This document shows positions 1 to 5,137 of a stretch of DNA of 5,137 nucleotides, in pieces. The DNA lies in contig DATDRM010000127.1 of the NCBI GenBank assembly GCA_035291705.1, forward strand, positions 1 through 5,137. The letters run 5' to 3'. The translations under genes were made by a program, and so were the position numbers. Positions within the stretch are counted from its first letter, which is position 1. Each line of letters opens with the position of its first letter. A model generated the notes under the pieces. The model did no database searches and was not told the origin of the DNA. It saw only the letters and a list, made by a program, of their open reading frames with translations. This DNA is from DATDRM01 sp035291705. Its GTDB lineage: Bacteria; Chloroflexota; Anaerolineae; Anaerolineales; UBA4823.

Positions 1-70
1 CCGTGGGGATTTGGTTTCTGGAAATTCGCTGAGGCGGCAAGCAATGGCGGAATAGTTTAATTTACCCCTC
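1..70. other. Upstream flank with no assignable gene
   Basis: Frame 1 of the plus strand is open from the window edge to a TAA at 58-60, which could be the last 19 codons of an upstream gene (it would end in ASNGGIV). At least one other plus-strand frame and one minus-strand frame are also open over this length, so a 60-base open stretch is not evidence of coding. No terminator is visible before the promoter at 71. The AT-rich bases at 51-63 could act as an UP-like element for that promoter. Confidence 0.15.
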
Positions 71-99
71 TTGACCGAACTGCCTTCCCCTGGTAAACT
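71..99 (+). promoter_or_regulatory. Sigma70-type promoter for the leader and RIO1 transcript
   Basis: A -35 hexamer TTGACC (71-76) is followed after exactly 17 bases by a -10 hexamer TAAACT (94-99). A TG one base ahead of the -10 (91-92) makes it an extended -10. Transcription would start near 105-108, about 30 bases before the leader Shine-Dalgarno and about 400 bases before the kinase start codon. The hexamers and spacing are seen directly; activity is inferred. Confidence 0.65.
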
Positions 100-133
100 C
101 AGGCCTGGTTGGATCAAACAAAACTTTTATCTG

Positions 134-141
134 AAAGGAGG
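134..141 (+). promoter_or_regulatory. Strong Shine-Dalgarno of the leader ORF, with built-in anti-SD
   Basis: AAAGGAGG lies 11 bases before the ATG at 153. The gap is slightly long, but the match to the 16S rRNA tail is very strong. Bases 136-143 (AGGAGGCG) are perfectly complementary over 8 bp to 193-200 (CGCCTCCT) inside the ORF it serves, so this ribosome site could be hidden by pairing within the leader RNA. Confidence 0.7.
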
Positions 142-152
142 CGGAACAACTT

Positions 153-218
153 ATGCAAGTCATCCTGCGTACAAGCAAACGATACTTGAGCGCGCCTCCT
201 GGCAGTGAGGCGGGTTAA
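153..218 (+). CDS. Putative 21-residue leader peptide
   Basis: This short ORF (MQVILRTSKRYL followed by SAPPGSEAG, stop TAA at 216-218) has no family I recognise. The case for translation rests on context: a strong Shine-Dalgarno, a promoter just upstream, and an intrinsic terminator 31 bases after the stop. Codons 12-17 lie over the RNA segment (188-202) that can pair with either the Shine-Dalgarno or the terminator, so ribosome position on this ORF should decide the RNA fold. There is no run of one amino acid as in classical biosynthetic attenuators. Residues 15-17 are Pro-Pro-Gly, a sequence known to slow ribosomes lacking EF-P, and the peptide has a basic patch (R6, K9, R10). It could sense general translation speed, a ribosome-targeting drug or EF-P status; the sequence does not choose between these. 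The peptide itself probably has no other function. Confidence 0.55.
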   Translation: MQVILRTSKRYLSAPPGSEAG

Positions 219-265
219 ACCCTTACGTTTATTAATTCCTGATCAACCTAGCCACAGGCGCGCTC
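188..265 (+). promoter_or_regulatory. Candidate antiterminator and alternative leader pairings
   Basis: GAGCGCGCCT (188-197) is perfectly complementary to AGGCGCGCTC (256-265). TGG (200-202) can also pair with CCA (252-254) across a small internal loop. This 10+3 bp helix would use up most of the 5' arm and the loop of the terminator at 250-278, so the two cannot coexist. A competing local hairpin, CGCCTC (193-198) with GAGGCG (207-212) and an 8-base loop, would sequester the same segment and let the terminator form. The pairing of 136-143 with 193-200 is a third option. All pairings are seen in the sequence; the switching is inferred. Confidence 0.6.
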
Positions 266-283
266 TCCCCCTGTGGCTTTTTT
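250..283 (+). terminator. Rho-independent terminator (attenuator) in the kinase leader
   Basis: AGCCACAGG (250-258) and CCTGTGGCT (270-278) form a perfect 9-bp stem with an 11-base loop, followed directly by a run of Ts (278-283). This is a textbook intrinsic terminator on the plus strand. It lies between the leader ORF and the kinase, 230 bases before the kinase start. The transcript beginning near 106 would therefore end at about 283 as a ~178-base RNA unless the stem is prevented from forming. Confidence 0.85.
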
Positions 284-307
284 CATGCTCCAGGTAGTCT
301 GGTCTCC

Positions 308-374
308 GGCCGGCGCGAATACGCAAGGCGGTGCTGACCAGGCGAAAAGCCCTGGACGTCTGCGTTTACCGGCC
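308..374 (+). other. Elongated imperfect RNA hairpin between terminator and kinase
   Basis: Three nested pairs of complementary arms share one axis: GGCCGG (308-313) with CCGGCC (369-374), ACGCA (321-325) with TGCGT (361-365), and CCAGG (338-342) with CCTGG (351-355) around a loop containing GAAAA. Together they suggest one long interrupted stem in the RNA. I do not recognise it as a known riboswitch or ncRNA class. Pairing by chance in GC-rich DNA is possible, but the nesting favours a real structure. Confidence 0.4.
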
Positions 375-410
375 TGAAAAATAGCGCTTAGCGTGTATGG
401 GCGCCACCCA

Positions 411-437
411 GCCACAGGAACGAGGTTCTCCTGTGGC
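411..437 (+). repeat. Second hairpin with the same arms as the terminator
   Basis: GCCACAGGA (411-419) and TCCTGTGGC (429-437) form a perfect 9-bp stem with a 9-base loop. The arms repeat those of the terminator at 250-278 almost base for base (shared GCCACAGG and CCTGTGGC), while the loops differ. The bases that follow (ATTCTTGCTT) are only partly T-rich, so termination here would be weak. It could be a decayed or second-stage attenuator, or an mRNA-protecting stem 76 bases before the kinase start. Arms of the two copies could also pair with each other. Confidence 0.6.
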
Positions 438-500
438 ATTCTTGCTTAAGCTCGGCGTTGATCGGCGCAGAAACGAAGCGATATCAGCGTCCAAATTAAT

Positions 501-506
501 GAGGAA
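501..506 (+). promoter_or_regulatory. Shine-Dalgarno fixing the kinase start
   Basis: GAGGAA ends 7 bases before the ATG at 514. The earlier in-frame ATGs at 397 and 499 have no comparable site. The one at 397 lies just before the 411-437 hairpin, in sequence that looks non-coding. The 514 start is therefore preferred. Confidence 0.65.
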
Positions 507-513
507 TCTAACG

Positions 514-1554
514 ATGTTTTACCCGGACGATAATAATTACGAAGAATTCGACGGCTTACCGCCGATTAAAAACATGCCCCGGCAAAGAGGGGACCAACAG
601 AAGAAATATCATCCCAACCACAAGCCGAAGCGCTCCCCGGAAGAGGTGCTGGCCAGTCTGGCCGAGCAGGTCGACGACCAACGCAGCTTCGCCTTCACCT
701 ACCAGGCTACCCGCCATGAGCGGGCATGGATCACTGACTCCCTGGGCACCTTCTTTGAAATGCAGTGGTTCTCGGATGTGCTGCGCCTGATCAAGGGCGG
801 CAAGGAAGCTTCTGTTTACCAGTGTGCCGTCGGCCCGGCCTCTCCCAGCCAGGGGCGCTATCTGGCTGCCAAGATCTACCGCCCGCGCCGCTTCCGCCAG
901 CTGAAGAACGATTTCCTCTACCGGGAAGGGCGTCCGGACCTGGACGACGATGGCAACGTGATCATCGACCACGGCATGTTGAATGCCATGCAGAAACGCT
1001 CCGAATATGGCCAGCAGTTGTCGCATGCCTCTTGGATAGAGCACGAATATCAGGCTCTCCGGCTCATGGATACCGCCGGAGCTGACGTCCCGGTTCCCTA
1101 TACGTGCGGCGACAACGCCATCCTCATGGAGTACATCGGTGGGGAGGATATGCCCGCGCCGACCCTCAACACGATCGACCTGACCCCAGGCGAGGCGCGC
1201 CTGCTTTTCGAGCGCGTGCTGCACAATGTCGAGCTGATGCTGGCCCACGGTCGCGTGCATGCTGACCTGTCGGCTTATAATATCCTCTACTGGCAGGGGG
1301 AGATCACCCTGATTGATTTCCCCCAATCCATCTCGCCGGGCGAGAATCGCAGCGCTTACCAGATCTTCGAGCGCGACCTGACCCGGGTGTGTGAATACTT
1401 CGCCCGCCAGGGAGTGCTGGCTGAACCGCGCCGCCTCGCTGCCCGCTTGTGGACGGCGCACAAGTATCGCCTCAAGCCCGAGGTCCACCCCAGCTTGTTG
1501 GACGCAGAGGATCCGGATGACCGGGAGTATTGGCAGAAGCTTATAAAGGAATAG
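514..1554 (+). CDS. RIO1-type atypical serine protein kinase
   Basis: This is a 346-residue kinase of the RIO family. In archaea and eukaryotes RIO1 acts as a kinase/ATPase in maturation of the small ribosomal subunit; the role of bacterial members is not settled. Visible motifs in order are: a nucleotide-binding loop IKGGKEASVY (93-102), the ATP-anchoring lysine in AAKIYR (Lys120), a helix-C type segment HEYQALRLMDTAG (177-189), a hinge ILMEYIGGED (203-212), the catalytic loop HADLSAYNILY (249-259; Asp251, Asn256), and the metal-binding LIDFPQS (Asp268). All catalytic residues are present, so it should be active. The N-terminal ~60 residues are polar and basic and outside the kinase fold, and there is no winged-helix domain of the RIO2 type. 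It is predicted cytosolic, with no signal peptide or membrane segment. It stands alone, converging on the sugar operon, with a long leader containing a terminator upstream. The family call is secure; the substrate is unknown. Confidence 0.92.
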   Translation: MFYPDDNNYEEFDGLPPIKNMPRQRGDQQKKYHPNHKPKRSPEEVLASLAEQVDDQRSFAFTYQATRHERAWITDSLGTFFEMQWFSDVLRLIKGGKEASVYQCAVGPASPSQGRYLAAKIYRPRRFRQLKNDFLYREGRPDLDDDGNVIIDHGMLNAMQKRSEYGQQLSHASWIEHEYQALRLMDTAGADVPVPYTCGDNAILMEYIGGEDMPAPTLNTIDLTPGEARLLFERVLHNVELMLAHGRVHADLSAYNILYWQGEITLIDFPQSISPGENRSAYQIFERDLTRVCEYFARQGVLAEPRRLAARLWTAHKYRLKPEVHPSLLDAEDPDDREYWQKLIKE

Positions 1555-1565
1555 GGGAAGCTTTA

Positions 1566-1596
1566 GTTCCTCCAGCCATTCAACTGCCGGAGGAAC
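1566..1596. terminator. Hairpin between the convergent genes, possible two-way terminator
   Basis: GTTCCTCC (1566-1573) and GGAGGAAC (1589-1596) form a perfect 8-bp stem with a 15-base loop, 11 bases after the kinase stop. The phosphatase stop codon (1580-1582, minus strand) sits in the loop. Neither flank has a strong T-run, so it may stop transcription only weakly or act with Rho. Its position between converging genes favours a role in ending both transcripts. Confidence 0.45.
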
Positions 1597-2185
1597 GAGT
1601 ATTGAGAGGGTGTTTTATGACGGAATCATTCACATCGATAATATTGACCTGTGCATTTTCCGGAATCAGATCCCAGATTTTCTCGATTGGGATTCCCTGA
1701 TGATAGACCAGGATGACTGCCAATGCGAACCCATGCGAGATGATCGCTACCGTATCCCCGGCATGAGTCTGGACGATATCATTAACCGCAGCCAGGACGC
1801 GTTCACGAACCTGTGAGGCAGTCTCACCACCGGGGGGCGCCACCTGGAGTGGATTTTCTTGCCGTGATCGGAAAGCTTCTGTGTATCTGGTCTGAATTTC
1901 AGCAAGGTGTAACCCTTGCCACTCACCCTGATGGATTTCGCGCAGGCGTGGATCAATACGCACGCCTAATTGTCTCGTCCGTGCCAATACCTCCGCCGTC
2001 TCCCGGGCGCGGGTCAAATCGCTGGTATATATAGCAGCCAATCCTACATCTTTCAACAATAGAGCGATTTGGCCAGCCTGCTTACGACCCCTGGCATTAA
2101 GTGGCACGTCCACCTGCCCTAACCAGCGACCTTCAATATTCCAATCCGTTTCGCCGTGCCGGATCAGGACCAACCGGGTTGTCAT
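1580..2185 (-). CDS. Histidine phosphatase, probable glucosyl-3-phosphoglycerate phosphatase
   Basis: This 201-residue protein belongs to the histidine phosphatase (phosphoglycerate mutase-like) superfamily. It has the phosphohistidine motif LIRHGETDWN (7-16; nucleophile His10), an arginine-rich TSDLTRARETA segment (54-64), LREIHQGEWQG (81-91; Glu83 the likely acid), and the second histidine in ISHGFA (His151). Such enzymes include cofactor-dependent mutases, alpha-ribazole phosphatase and mycobacterial GpgP, which removes phosphate from glucosyl-3-phosphoglycerate. Motifs alone do not separate these. The neighbour does: its ATG overlaps the GpgS stop in an ATGA, so the two are translationally coupled and the natural substrate is the GpgS product, giving glucosylglycerate. 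The Shine-Dalgarno is weak (GAGAG-like), as expected of a coupled start. Length is normal for the family and it is cytosolic. Family assignment is firm; the exact substrate is inferred from context. Confidence 0.88.
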   Translation of the reverse strand: MTTRLVLIRHGETDWNIEGRWLGQVDVPLNARGRKQAGQIALLLKDVGLAAIYTSDLTRARETAEVLARTRQLGVRIDPRLREIHQGEWQGLHLAEIQTRYTEAFRSRQENPLQVAPPGGETASQVRERVLAAVNDIVQTHAGDTVAIISHGFALAVILVYHQGIPIEKIWDLIPENAQVNIIDVNDSVIKHPLNTRSSGS

Positions 2186-3993
2186 GAATGTCTCTCGTTA
2201 TACTCTACTAGCTCGATCATCGGTGGCCGTTCTAGCTCAGCAATTTCCTCTACATCGAGAAAGAAGCGGCCTGGCTCGTAACGGATTAGTTTCATGGTCC
2301 TGTTTACCTCTTCCAGGATGCCTCTCCCGTATCGCCCTTCCAGCTTGTGAATGACCGCCTGGATGATAGCAAACGACATCTTGCTGAGCGACTCGAGTGG
2401 CTGGTTGTGGTGGATGCGTTCCTCCAAGTCCACCTGGGCTATGGCGCTCAAGCCGAACTTCTCGAAGAAATCGATCAAAAGCCCGATTTCGACGCCATAA
2501 CCGGAGAAGAAAGGCAATTGCTCCAGGGCTGAGCGCCGGCCGCCATATTCACCGGAAAGCGGCTGAACGATCCCGGAAAGTTCTGGATAAAACAGGTTGA
2601 TCAGCGGGCGAGCGGTGAGTTCGGTCACCCTTCCCCCGCCTCCTGCCTGAACTTTGTTGCCCACTTTGATCGGGCGCCGGTAGAACCCCTTGACAAACCG
2701 GACGCGCGGAGTAGTCAGTAGAGGCCCAAGCAACCCATAAACAAATCGCGGGTGGATGTTGACGATGTCAGTATCGATCCATAAGATGATGTCACCCCGG
2801 GTGACGATAAGGCTCTTCCATAAGGCCTCGCCTTTGCCAGACCTGACGCCATGTTGGGGTAAGATTTGTTGGTGGATGACCACTGGGATGCCGAGGCTCT
2901 CCGCTATCTCCCGGGTCGTGTCAGTTGAGTTCGAATCCATTAGCACGATTTCGTCCAGTAGCTGAACCTTCTCCATTAATGCACTCTTCAAGGTTAGAAT
3001 GACATTTGCAACGGTCTCTTCTTCGTTCAGCGCGGGCATTGCCAGGCTGATGGTCAGGTCCTGCTTGTGTTTGAGGTGAACTAGGTGATCCAGGTCGGTG
3101 AATTCATTAGAGTGGTAAGTGTTTTCGGCGAACCACTTGTCCACCAGCACAGAAATGGCGCTTTGTCCGACGGCTGGGCTATGCAAGTCAGCTGGCATGG
3201 GTCGCATGGTCTTGACGACGATTACTCCTGCCGGGCTTTCCTGCAAAACGCGATGCGCAACCCTGCCTAGGGCGACCTCCGAATCCAATGGCCGGGCGCT
3301 TGCCCCCATCACAACCAGGTCATATTGTCTGGATTGAGATAGGATAGTATCCACCGGGTCATCTGTCTGCATTTCTATTTGGTCAACTTCTGGTAGATTT
3401 GCCAGAACGTTGGCAAGTCCCTTGAAAGGAGCGTCCTGGAGGAGCCTTTTGTCGTCCGGTAGCAGGTGCAAAGACGTTACCTCCGCCGACGCCTCCTGCG
3501 CGATGGATAAGGAGAGGCGCAAAGCGAGTTCGGCGAACGGGCCACCGCGGATGGGCAGGAGCACGCGCTTTGGGCAAGCAGAGATCGGTGAGCGCACCAC
3601 GGCAATATCGCAGGGTGGGTAGGCGAGGACTTCCGCCAGGGTAGTGTGCAGGGCATCGAAATGGCAAGGCCACTCGAGGATCAACAAATCCGGACTTTCC
3701 TCATCTATCGCGCGCACCACCTCATCCCACAACTTGTGCGAGACATATACCCTGGACCGGTTGCGCACATTTTCCCACTTTGACAAAGATTTCAGCGTTT
3801 CCCGGATTTTCCGAGCGGGTTGCGTGGCTACACTGAGCGAGTCCTCTGGATTAACATGCACGAAACCGGTGAGCAATACGTTTTCCTTACCAGCGATGGC
3901 GCAGGCAGCAGTAATGGCGGTCGTCGGATCGCACTCATAGACGACCGGTACAAGGACTTTCCGAAAAATTGAGGTTGAATATACTGGTTTCAT
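2182..3993 (-). CDS. gpgS: USP-USP-glucosyl-3-phosphoglycerate synthase fusion
   Basis: This 603-residue protein has three domains. Residues 11-135 and 142-262 are two universal stress protein folds; the second ends in the family-typical VVMGASARP...ALGRVAHRVL...GVIVVK pattern, with a degenerate ATP-loop. Residues ~290-553 are a GT81-type glucosyl-3-phosphoglycerate synthase, which joins NDP-glucose to 3-phosphoglycerate. Its hallmarks are PALNEEETV (320-328), LMDSNSTDTT (351-360), SGKGEALW (385-392), the metal-binding DTD (407-409), FYRRP (437-441), GGGGRVTELTARP (451-463), QPLSGEY (477-483), GYGVEIGLLID (498-508) and the His in RIHHNQPL (His528). Stand-alone GpgS proteins such as the mycobacterial one are about 320 residues, so the USP half is an extra ~290 residues. 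A GGAGG lies 6 bases before the ATG, in the 13-base gap after the GT4 gene. The USP part may tie activity to ATP or stress; that is inference. Confidence 0.92.
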   Translation of the reverse strand: MKPVYSTSIFRKVLVPVVYECDPTTAITAACAIAGKENVLLTGFVHVNPEDSLSVATQPARKIRETLKSLSKWENVRNRSRVYVSHKLWDEVVRAIDEESPDLLILEWPCHFDALHTTLAEVLAYPPCDIAVVRSPISACPKRVLLPIRGGPFAELALRLSLSIAQEASAEVTSLHLLPDDKRLLQDAPFKGLANVLANLPEVDQIEMQTDDPVDTILSQSRQYDLVVMGASARPLDSEVALGRVAHRVLQESPAGVIVVKTMRPMPADLHSPAVGQSAISVLVDKWFAENTYHSNEFTDLDHLVHLKHKQDLTISLAMPALNEEETVANVILTLKSALMEKVQLLDEIVLMDSNSTDTTREIAESLGIPVVIHQQILPQHGVRSGKGEALWKSLIVTRGDIILWIDTDIVNIHPRFVYGLLGPLLTTPRVRFVKGFYRRPIKVGNKVQAGGGGRVTELTARPLINLFYPELSGIVQPLSGEYGGRRSALEQLPFFSGYGVEIGLLIDFFEKFGLSAIAQVDLEERIHHNQPLESLSKMSFAIIQAVIHKLEGRYGRGILEEVNRTMKLIRYEPGRFFLDVEEIAELERPPMIELVEYNERHS

Positions 3994-3999
3994 TTTGCG

Positions 4000-4004
4000 C
4001 CTCC
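4000..4004 (-). promoter_or_regulatory. Shine-Dalgarno of the GpgS fusion
   Basis: Minus-strand GGAGG lies 6 bases before the ATG at 3993 and immediately after the stop codon of the GT4 gene (4009-4007). It supports the chosen start, and hence a protein that genuinely begins with the USP domains, on one transcript with the GT4 gene. Confidence 0.75.
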
Positions 4005-4006
4005 GG

Positions 4007-5137
4007 TTAGTCTTTCAGCAGGGGCGCGATGTGATCGGCATACACCTGCTCCCAGGTGTACTGGGTTCGCACTCTCAATCGCAATCGATATATCGGGTCG
4101 TTTGAAAGCCTGTGAAAGATCAGATCGGCAACCTGGGCTGGGTCGGCATCGGGTGAGAAATAAATCCCCAGTTCGCCAGCCAGATCGCGCAGAGGCGGAA
4201 TATCGGCGCAAAAGACCGGTAAACCTGCCAGGCCAGCTTCCAGAACGGGGATGCCAAAGCCCTCCTCCCGGCTGGGCAGAAGTAAGGCATCCGCCAGGTG
4301 ATAAAAATCGGCGATTACCGGGTCGGGCAGGTATTTCGAGCTTAATTCGGCCAGGAAGTGGGCAGAAGCCATCAGACCTAAAGCTTTTCGCAGGCCAATC
4401 AGATGTTCGAAGTAATCCCGGTTAGCGGGGTTGTGAGGGCCAAGCGGGCCGGTGACGACCAGCCCCGCGGCGGGGTATCTCTCCCGCAAGACCGCCAGGA
4501 TGCGCAAGGCCAGCTCGATGTTCTTGCGCGGCGTGATGCGCACTGGCAATAAAAGCAACGGCGCTGCAGCCAGTAAGTTCAACTGCTTGATGAACAAACG
4601 CGTTTGTGCTTCCAGCTTTAGGAACTGGCTGGCAGCCACGCCATTGGGAATGACCAGGATGCGTTCGAGCGGGATGTCGAACAGTTCAGCCAGCTCACGC
4701 CGCCGTGACTCCGAGACGACAACCTGGGTTGTACCAGGCCAGTTCGTTCGCAATAAATCCCAGGGGTATCCAGGGTGCAGTTCAGCGCGGTAACGGGGTG
4801 TGCTCCAGGCCAGATCGTGGTGCCAGAGCACCAGCCTTGGCATAGCGGGTTGCCCGACCAATTTCTTCACGGCAGCCGTCAGAGGCAAGTTCTTGTGCAA
4901 CGAGCACACATTGTGGGCGATGAGCACGTCCACCCCAATCAGAATTTGGGCGAGGTCGCTTTCCAGGTTGGAAGCCAGTTCGGAGAATTTGTCCGGCAGG
5001 CGTTCGGTATCCAGGACGGCTTTCGCAGCCAGGATATCCGGGTGGCGAGAATCAGCCAGGGGGAGAAGGTCGAACGGAATGCGTGGGTCAGTCTGCGCGC
5101 CGCGCCCGGCCAGGATGCGGACAGCGTGACCATCTTC
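4007..5137 (-). CDS. GT4-type glycosyltransferase, N-terminus cut by window edge
   Basis: The 376 visible residues read in frame from the window edge without a stop; the gene starts beyond 5137. A GTG at 4933 could be mistaken for the start, but the 68 residues ahead of it are typical GT4 N-terminal sequence (GHAVRILAGRG, then IGVDVLIAHNV), so the gene runs through. It is a GT-B fold retaining glycosyltransferase. Visible marks are the acceptor-side HNVCSLHKNLPL, the linker VIPNGV, the donor-phosphate motif RITPRKN (Arg200, Lys205 of the visible part), and the EX7E motif in REEGFGIPVLEAG (Glu292, Glu300). There is no membrane anchor in the visible part. Lying 13 bases ahead of gpgS in one operon, it could add a second sugar (for example mannose) to a glucosylglycerate product, or build a polysaccharide. 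The family call is secure; donor and acceptor cannot be read from the sequence. Confidence 0.88.
   Translation of the reverse strand, partial: EDGHAVRILAGRGAQTDPRIPFDLLPLADSRHPDILAAKAVLDTERLPDKFSELASNLESDLAQILIGVDVLIAHNVCSLHKNLPLTAAVKKLVGQPAMPRLVLWHHDLAWSTPRYRAELHPGYPWDLLRTNWPGTTQVVVSESRRRELAELFDIPLERILVIPNGVAASQFLKLEAQTRLFIKQLNLLAAAPLLLLPVRITPRKNIELALRILAVLRERYPAAGLVVTGPLGPHNPANRDYFEHLIGLRKALGLMASAHFLAELSSKYLPDPVIADFYHLADALLLPSREEGFGIPVLEAGLAGLPVFCADIPPLRDLAGELGIYFSPDADPAQVADLIFHRLSNDPIYRLRLRVRTQYTWEQVYADHIAPLLKD

Noticed and set aside
285..377. 30-codon ORF starting just after the terminator T-run
   Set aside because: It has no Shine-Dalgarno; the bases ahead of it are the terminator stem and T-run. 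Its path coincides with the 308-374 structure, which explains the sequence better.
458..487. Possible second promoter (TTGATC, 18 bases, TATCAG) for the kinase
   Set aside because: The match is weak at the -10 and no extended element is present. It cannot be excluded, and if real it would bypass the attenuator, but it is clearly poorer than the promoter at 71-99.
397..513. N-terminal extension of the kinase from the ATG at 397
   Set aside because: No Shine-Dalgarno precedes 397, the extension would run through the 411-437 hairpin, and a good GAGGAA site serves the ATG at 514.
1..513. Known riboswitch, T-box, tRNA or CRISPR in the leader region
   Set aside because: No T-box motif, no tRNA-like cloverleaf and no regularly spaced direct repeats are visible; the hairpins and leader ORF account for the structure seen.
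556..1488. 310-codon open frame on the minus strand opposite the kinase
   Set aside because: It lies wholly inside the RIO1 gene, whose motifs are unmistakable. Its translation shows no recognisable domain and it has no supporting start context; it is a by-product of GC-rich codon use.
4933..5137. Start of the GT4 gene at the GTG at 4933 and a separate small ORF at 4939-5133
   Set aside because: The frame upstream of 4933 stays open to the edge and encodes typical GT4 N-terminal sequence, so the gene is one continuous frame cut by the window. The small ORF is in another frame.

Overview
The window holds one rightward gene and three leftward genes that converge at about position 1555-1580. 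The rightward gene encodes a bacterial RIO1-type protein kinase (514-1554). It is preceded by roughly 400 bases of leader that looks like a ribosome-controlled attenuator. The leftward genes form a tight operon, read from the right edge: a GT4-type glycosyltransferase (cut by the window edge), a 603-residue fusion of two universal stress protein (USP) domains to a glucosyl-3-phosphoglycerate synthase (GpgS), and a histidine phosphatase that is a good candidate for the matching phosphatase (GpgP).

The moderately GC-rich DNA, Shine-Dalgarno sites and sigma70-like promoter show a bacterium. The combination of a RIO1 kinase with an actinobacterial/Chloroflexota-type GpgS fits a Chloroflexota (Anaerolineae-like) organism best. 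This is an inference from gene content and was not tested.

Region 1-513 contains no long gene but is dense in signals: a promoter (71-99), a strong Shine-Dalgarno site (134-141), a 21-codon leader ORF (153-218), an intrinsic terminator (250-283), an elongated imperfect hairpin (308-374), and a second hairpin (411-437) with nearly the same arms as the terminator. Bases 188-202, inside the leader ORF, are complementary to three places: the ORF's own Shine-Dalgarno, a segment at 207-212, and the 5' arm plus loop of the terminator. That is the layout of a terminator/antiterminator switch governed by translation of a leader peptide, and it sits ahead of a kinase whose archaeal and eukaryotic relatives act in ribosome maturation. 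I regard it as the most interesting item here.

Region 1580-5137 is a glucosylglycerate-type sugar module. GpgS transfers glucose from an NDP-glucose to 3-phosphoglycerate, a phosphatase then removes the phosphate to give glucosylglycerate, and the GT4 enzyme may extend this product or serve a separate glycan. A 13-base gap between GT4 and GpgS, and an ATGA stop/start overlap between GpgS and the phosphatase, indicate co-transcription and translational coupling. The operon promoter lies outside the window to the right.
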